From positions 33,389,031-33,453,030 of the forward strand of contig CM064519.1 of assembly GCA_032716605.1 (NCBI GenBank): a stretch of DNA of 64,000 nucleotides, in the 5' to 3' direction. The position numbers were made by a program, and so were the translations under genes. A model generated the notes under the pieces. It made no database searches. It was not told the DNA's origin and worked only from the letters and a program-made list of their open reading frames with translations. Shown piece by piece: positions 58,950 to 64,000 of this stretch. Every line of letters starts with the position of its first letter. The stretch's first letter is position 1. This DNA is from Paralithodes platypus. Lineage: Eukaryota; Arthropoda; Malacostraca; Decapoda; Lithodidae.

Positions 58950-59848
58950 CATTACGTAAGCCATGGAGCTGTAGGAGGTACATTACGTAAGCCATGGAGC
59001 TGTAGGAGGTACATTACGTAAGCCATGGAGCTGTAGGAGGTTCATTACGTAAGCCATGGAGCTGTAGGAGGTTCATTACGTAAGCCATGGAGCTGTAGGA
59101 GGTTCATTACGTAAGTCATGGAGCTGTAGGAGGTTCATTACGTAAGCCATGGAGCTGTAGGAGGTTCATTACGTAAGCCATGGAGCTGTAGGAGGTTCAT
59201 TACGTAAGCCATGGAGCTGTAGGAGGTACATTACGTAAGCCATGGAGCTGTAGGAGGTTCATTACGTAAGCCATGGAGCTGTAGGAGGTTCATTACGTAA
59301 GCCATGGAGCTGTAGGAGGTACATTACGTAAGCCATGGAGCTGTAGGAGGTTCATTACGTAAGCCATGGAGCTGTAGGAGGTACATTACGTAAGCCATGG
59401 AGCTGTAGGAGGTTCATTACGTAAGCCATGGAGCTGTAGGAGGTTCATTACGTAAGCCATGGAGCTGTAGGAGGTACATTACGTAAGCCATGGAGCTGTA
59501 GGAGGTTCATTACGTAAGCCATGGAGCTGTAGGAGGTACATTACGTAAGCCATGGAGCTGTAGGAGGTTCATTACGTAAGCCATGGAGCTGTAGGAGGTT
59601 CATTACGTAAGCCATGGAGCTGTAGGAGGTACATTACGTAAGCCATGGAGCTGTAGGAGGTTCATTACGTAAGCCATGGAGCTGTAGGAGGTACATTACG
59701 TAAGCCATGGAGCTGTAGGAGGTTCATTACGTAAGCCATGGAGCTGTAGGAGGTACATTACGTAAGCCATGGAGCTGTAGGAGGTTCATTACGTAAGCCA
59801 TGGAGCTGTAGGAGGTTCATTACGTAAGCCATGGAGCTGTAGGAGGTT
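58950..59848. repeat. 31-bp tandem array, 29 copies, with 5-unit higher-order pattern
   Basis: 899 bp equals exactly 29 units of 31 bp: CATTACGTAAGCCATGGAGC, then TGTAGGAGGT plus one variable base. The variable base alone changes (plus one GTCATGG unit). From 59259 it follows T-T-A-T-A three times in succession, a 155-bp higher-order repeat. Each unit contains the palindromes TACGTA and CCATGG. The array is framed by an F element (11 bp) and an A4 element (7 bp). Confidence 0.98.
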
Positions 59849-59855
59849 TTGTTGT

Positions 59856-60257
59856 TTAAGGGGGTACTACTTAGTAGCTTTTTCTGGACCCCCCTTCTCC
59901 CTCATGTTTAGCATATTAGTTTTGAAGTTTTAAGATGTTCGTTCCGTTAGTTTGGCGATTTAGAGACCTTTCGTCTTATTTTTGTATCAATATTAAGACC
60001 TTTCGTCCCCTTTAGGTGTCGATTTTTTCCTGGCGAGCGAGAGCAAGCCTCCAATTTTACAAGGATCCGACCTTCGGCCGGAACATTATTCTACCGAAAA
60101 ATGTAAAAATTTAACTTGAAAGGAGGTCTTGGGAGTATTTATCTTGAAAGGAGGTCTTGGGAGTATTTGTCTAAGTTTGATGAAGGTCTAACGAGGAAAA
60201 AAATATATATGTATATGTATATGTATATCTATCTATCTATATATCTATCTATCTATC

Positions 60258-60296
<39 letters not shown>

Positions 60297-60370
60297 CATC
60301 TCTATCTATCTATCTATATCTATCTATCTATCACTACCTATATATCTATCCATCTCTATCTATCTATCTA

Positions 60371-60459
<89 letters not shown>

Positions 60460-60501
60460 AGAGAGAGAGAGAGATAACAAAAACAAGCACTACCCCCTTA
60501 A
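59856..60501 (+). mobile_element. Family A TTAA element, A4 subtype, swollen by microsatellites
   Basis: TTAAGGGGGTACTACTTAGT at the left and CAAGCACTACCCCCTTAA at the right, both with TTAA. GGCGAGCGAGAGCAAGCC and GACCTTCGGCCGG mark the core. A 33-bp duplication of AACTTGAAAGGAGGTCTTGG lies at 60113-60169. About 275 bp of microsatellite sits where other copies have a short A-rich stretch, making this 646 bp instead of about 365. Confidence 0.9.
60198..60472. repeat. TATC / AT / GA microsatellite inside the A4 element
   Basis: (TATG)n, then long interrupted (TATC)n, (AT)n and (GA)n. It lies wholly between the family A right-end phrase GTCTAACGAGGAAA and the right TIR. Confidence 0.97.
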
Positions 60502-60583
60502 TGGTCATCAGAGTGTTTGTGTGGGAACGGCCATCTCCTCCATCTGTGTTACTACCGACTAAGGTGCATTGGAGATCATACGC

Positions 60584-60798
60584 TTAACACGTACAGTACC
60601 GGTCACGTCCTTTTCATTATATTCTGGCAGCTATTAGACGATCTTATTCAGCTTAGGAAGGACCCTTAGCAATATTAAGGCTTCAGACTATCTCAACCAA
60701 CCCTTTAAACTACCACATATCTTTCCTAAGCTGCATAATATCGTCTAAATATAACTAGAATATAATACAACACACGTCGCTGGTACGCAAAGAGTTAA
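60584..60798. mobile_element. Family C palindromic TTAA element
   Basis: The left end is TTAACACGTACAGTACCGG and the right end CGCTGGTACGCAAAGAGTTAA, with TTAA on both sides. Arms CTTAGGAAGGACC and TTTCCTAAGC, and GACGATCTTATTCAGC and ATATCGTCTAAATAT, are visible. It ends 25 bp before the 81-bp array. Confidence 0.9.
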
Positions 60799-60822
60799 CC
60801 AATGGGAAGGCTATCACTATAC

Positions 60823-61148
60823 ATCTCCAGGGAGAGTGAACCCCTTCCTATGTTCACGACTACACCCCTATATATTGTACTGGATAAAGGTAGCTTGTAT
60901 ATAATATCCAGGGAGAGTGAACCCCTTCCTATGTTCACGACTACACCCCTATATATTGTACTGGATAAAGGTAGCTTGTATATAATATCCAGGGAGAGTG
61001 AACCCCTTCCTATGTTCACGACTACACCCCTATATATTGTACTGGATAAAGGTAGCTTGTATATAATATCCAGGGAGAGTGAACCCCTTCCTATGTTCAC
61101 GACTACACCCCTATATATTGTACTGGATAAAGGTAGCTTGTATATAAT
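60823..61148. repeat. 81-bp tandem array, 4 copies
   Basis: The phrase TCCAGGGAGAGTGAACCCC starts at 60826 and recurs every 81 bp, with identical units (GTTCACGACTACACCCCT, GGATAAAGGTAGCTTG). As 81 is a multiple of 3, frames stay open on both strands (27-residue repeats), but copies are too identical to show protein selection. Confidence 0.97.
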
Positions 61149-61189
61149 GAGAAAATAAGACCAGGATATAGAAAGTGAATAACATAAAC

Positions 61190-61772
61190 AAAAAGGGGTC
61201 CTAAAAGGGGTAGAGAGGCGGTGAGGGGCCAGAGTGACTTGGAAGAGGCAGGGAGGAAAGAAGAGCAAAACAAAATCACTAGAAGAACGAGAGAGGAAAT
61301 CTTACGAGGGCAAAATAATTTACTAGAAAAAACAGAAAAGTTATAAAGGACAACACGGAGTGACTAAAACTGTTAAAAAGGAGAGCAAGGATAAAACATA
61401 GTGACTACAGAAGGATCACAGAAGATAAAAGACAAAACAAAGCGACTGATAGAGGCGGATAAGAGATGGTGCGCAAAACAGTTTTACTAGATAAGGCAAG
61501 AAAGGAGATAAAGGACAACACAGAGTAAAAGAGGCAGAGAGAAGGGATACAGGGCAAATCAAAGTGACTAGAAAAAGCAGCGAAGGGATCTAGGGTAAAA
61601 CAAAGTGACTAGAAAAGGCAGATAGGGGGAGAAGGGGCTTTGCAGAGTGACCAAGAAGAGGCAAAGGGAATAGATACAGAGCAAAGCAGTGTGACTAGTA
61701 GAGACAGCGAGGAGAGAAGGACAAATTAAATTATAGTAAAGGCAGAAAGGAGAAAAAGGGCAATATAAAGTG

Positions 61773-61803
<31 letters not shown>

Positions 61804-61804
61804 T

Positions 61805-61850
<46 letters not shown>

Positions 61851-62310
61851 GGCAGAGAGGAGATAAAGGACAACACCGAGTGAGTATAAGAGAGAGGCAT
61901 GCAGTAGATATACAGGCAAATCAGAGTGACTAGAAAATGCAGAGAGCCTGAGAGGGGAAAGGGGCCAAACAGATGACTTACCAGAGGTAAACAGAAGAAA
62001 ATGGACCAAGCAGAGTGTCTAGAAGATTCAGAGAGAGATCAAAGACAATACACTAATGAGTGACAAGAAGATGCACACAGAGAGATAATAGACAAAACAA
62101 AACCAAGTGTCTAGAAGAGGCGGAGAGGAGATAAAGGACACAACAGGGAAACTAGGAGTAGGCAGATATGACAGCGTGCCAAAAAAAAAAATAACTTGCT
62201 ATAAAAGGCAGAGAGGAGAGAAAGGATAAACCAAAATGACCAGAGAAGCCAAGAGAAGGGATAAATGAGCAACTAACAACAGCGAGGCCGAGGGTTGGGG
62301 TTGAGGGGCC
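61190..62310. repeat. Degenerate purine-rich minisatellite, unit about 45 bp
   Basis: AAAGTGACTAGAA, GGCAGAGAGGAGA and AAAGGACAAAACA recur in this order more than 20 times with indels. The plus strand is mostly A and G over about 1.1 kb. (CA)n tracts interrupt it at 61774-61803 and 61815-61849. Confidence 0.75.
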
Positions 62311-62536
62311 AGACTAGTAATTAAGAAACAAATCAAGGAAGTACCACGTCCATCACACGGGCCCAGGTAAACAGAGAACACAAAGGCAGTGGCCATTTGT
62401 CCTTTCTGGGGGCCGGCCGGGGTTGTAAATATCGCGAAGGGTCTCCTGAAAGCAGTGTCATGGTTGTTCGATGACTCTATCTCGTTATGGACTGTTCGCT
62501 AACCTTGGAAACCATAGCTATCGGGATACCTTGGAA

Positions 62537-62542
<6 letters not shown>
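62311..62542. other. Short featureless interval
   Basis: GC-balanced DNA with GGGGGCCGGCCGGGG at 62408-62422. No gene seen. Confidence 0.4.
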
Positions 62543-62634
<92 letters not shown>

Positions 62635-62679
62635 CTCTCCTCCCTCTCTCCTCTCTCTCTCTCTCTCTCTCCTCTCTCC

Positions 62680-62715
<36 letters not shown>

Positions 62716-62750
62716 ACTCTCTCCTCTCTCCTCTCTCCTCCATCCATCCT

Positions 62751-62795
<45 letters not shown>
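62543..62795. repeat. CT microsatellite
   Basis: (CT)n, about 95 bp pure and then interrupted by CCT to 62795. Leu-Ser and Arg-Glu frames on the two strands are artefacts. Confidence 0.98.
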
Positions 62796-62799
<4 letters not shown>

Positions 62800-62995
62800 G
62801 TATACAGACATTTTTCTGAGCTAATTAAATGATACGGTTGTGTACCTGATTTGTATTCATGTATGCATTTATTTATTTATTTGTATTTAATTATACAGAA
62901 TATCTTTATTTGTTTTTTATTCTTGTTTTCTCTTTTGGAGGGATCTATGTTTATTAGTGTTATCATGTACTGTATATGCGTTGTCCTAAATTCAG
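62796..62995. other. Short AT-rich interval
   Basis: No feature seen. Confidence 0.4.
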
Positions 62996-63410
62996 TTAAG
63001 GGGGGGGGTTGACCTGCTTTTTTTGTTATTTCTGTCCTTTTCTCTCTTTCTCTGGCTTGTATCCATTCGGCCCCATTCAGCCAACTATTTTAAGACGTTT
63101 ATCCCCATCTAGGTGTCGATTTCTTCCTGGCGAGCGATAGCGAGCCAGGATTATATGAAGCAATCCGCCTTCGCCGGAGACATTTTTCTATCGAAAAATT
63201 TACAAGTTTAGCCTGCTGTCAAACACAAATAAAAAATATGCTGGCTCGCTACCGCTCACCAGTAAAAAATTGACACCTGGATGGGGATAAACGTCTTAAA
63301 ACAGTAGGCTGAATGGGGCCAAATGGATACAGTAGGCTGAATGGGGCCAAATGGATACAAGCCCGAGAAAGATAGAAAAGGACAGAACAAAAACAGGTCA
63401 CCCCCCTTGA
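62996..63410 (+). mobile_element. Family B foldback TTAA element
   Basis: TTAAGGGGGGGGGTTGACCTGC at the left and CAGGTCACCCCCCTTGA at the right, the last base pair of TTAA mutated. The GC hairpin is weakened (CCGCCTTCGCCGG); the AT hairpin has loop TATC. The right arm carries a 29-bp tandem duplication of AGTAGGCTGAATGGGGCC at 63302-63358. The 18-bp array begins 2 bp after its end. Confidence 0.9.
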
Positions 63411-63412
63411 TG

Positions 63413-63511
63413 CACTTTTGTTATCGGTGTGCATTTTGTTATCGGTGTGCATTTTGTTATCGGTGTGCATTTTGTTATCGGTGTGCATTTTGTTATCGGT
63501 GTGCATTTTGT
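63413..63511. repeat. 18-bp tandem array, about 5.5 copies
   Basis: The unit is TTTTGTTATCGGTGTGCA, invariant apart from the first copy. It directly adjoins the right end of the family B copy. Confidence 0.97.
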
Positions 63512-63570
63512 TCCATAATCGCCATTCTAATTATTAAACATTTTCCCATGAGTAAATCTTAAGTGTTTGT

Positions 63571-63896
63571 TTAAGGGGAGATTTCCACTTGAGGGATTTT
63601 TTTCTGGACCCCTTTCTCCCTCATGTTTAGCCCCATTGCTTTTGAAATTTTAAGACCTTCGCCCAAGTAATTTGGATATTATAAGACATTTAGCCCCATA
63701 TCTGTCAATTTTAAGACCTTTTGTGCCGTTAAGGTGTCGATTTTTCCCTGGCGAGCGATAGCGAGCCTGTAATTTAAGAGCAACCGGCCTCCGGCCGGGA
63801 CATTTTTCTACCGAAAAGTGTACACATTTATCTTGAAAGGGGTGCAATTTTAAGCTTGATGAAAAAGTAGGGAACAAACTAAATACCTCCACTTAA
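63571..63896 (+). mobile_element. Family A TTAA element, A3 subtype
   Basis: The 326-bp copy has TTAAGGGGAGATTTCCACTT at the left and AATACCTCCACTTAA at the right. GGCGAGCGATAGCGAGCC is perfect. The GC hairpin CCGGCCTCCGGCCGG keeps full pairing with a changed loop. The AT hairpin has one mismatch (GAAAAGTGT). Confidence 0.92.
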
Positions 63897-64000
63897 CCGC
63901 TTGAAAATGTATAATAATCAACAATATAATTTAACTATAGAATATGCATGTTTGCGCTTCAGAGCATCTACTACTGAACTTTAACGATTACTCTGCCATA
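63897..64000. other. Featureless end of window
   Basis: AT-rich DNA with no recognisable feature. Confidence 0.4.

Noticed and set aside
60795..61268. Frames on both strands over the 81-bp array
   Set aside because: Both stay open because 81 is a multiple of three; units are identical at all codon positions.

Overview
This is a stretch of eukaryotic, almost certainly animal, nuclear DNA. It has no bacterial-type gene layout. It is dominated by microsatellites, minisatellites, short inverted-repeat transposons (MITEs), tRNA-derived SINEs and non-LTR retrotransposons. The style (very dense simple repeats, a CR1/L2-type element with an SGNH-esterase ORF1, and a reverse-transcriptase C-terminus of a type I associate with crustacean genomes) fits a decapod crustacean best. 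That assignment is an inference. I see no intact host protein-coding gene. Most open frames are read-through of repeats.

The main interspersed component is a set of short elements ending at TTAA. Family A (17 copies, about 320-380 bp, termini TTAAGGGG...CCCCTTAA) and family B (5 copies, about 385-415 bp, foldback) share a core. It consists of the motif GGCGAGCGATAGCGAGCC, a GC hairpin with a TTC loop, and an AT hairpin. In family A these follow a short series of ~32-bp direct repeats. Family D (2 copies) is a distant relative. Family C (7 clear copies plus relics, about 213 bp) is a near-palindromic TTAACCC...GGGTTAA element of piggyBac type. Other TIR elements are G (two copies, TA target), H (one copy, TA target), F (58.7 kb plus fragments) and an element at 35.0-35.5 kb.

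Layout: 2-11 kb holds A and D copies and the 33-, 19-, 34- and 45-bp tandem arrays. 12-13 kb holds a decayed minisatellite carrying a tRNA-Val-like SINE. 15-21 kb is AT-rich with A, B and C copies. 23-25.7 kb is decayed minisatellite and GC-rich sequence. 26-30.6 kb alternates TTAA elements with strongly strand-asymmetric ACC/CA-rich arrays. 33.6-34.7 kb switches abruptly from C-rich to G-rich repeat. 37.3-41.9 kb is one minus-strand CR1/L2-like retrotransposon: ORF1 with zinc-ribbon and SGNH esterase, ORF2 with partial endonuclease and full RT, apparently fused by an internal deletion. 43.4-46.2 kb is a decayed coding-like locus with a broken cold-shock (Y-box type) domain and tandem ~207-bp coding-like repeats. 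48.9-49.9 kb is a second, broken retrotransposon with an inverted copy of the same family nested in it. 50-64 kb is again dense in TTAA elements, long GT/CT/CA/TATC microsatellites and the 31-, 81- and 18-bp arrays.

The most striking pattern is that many of the tandem arrays lie within about 60 bp of the end of an inverted-repeat element. Two pairs of elements are also stacked so that they share one copy of their target site (TTAA at 56887-56890; TA at 53972-53973). The window reads as a record of repeated insertion of TTAA and TA elements plus local tandem amplification next to them, rather than as a functional gene cluster.
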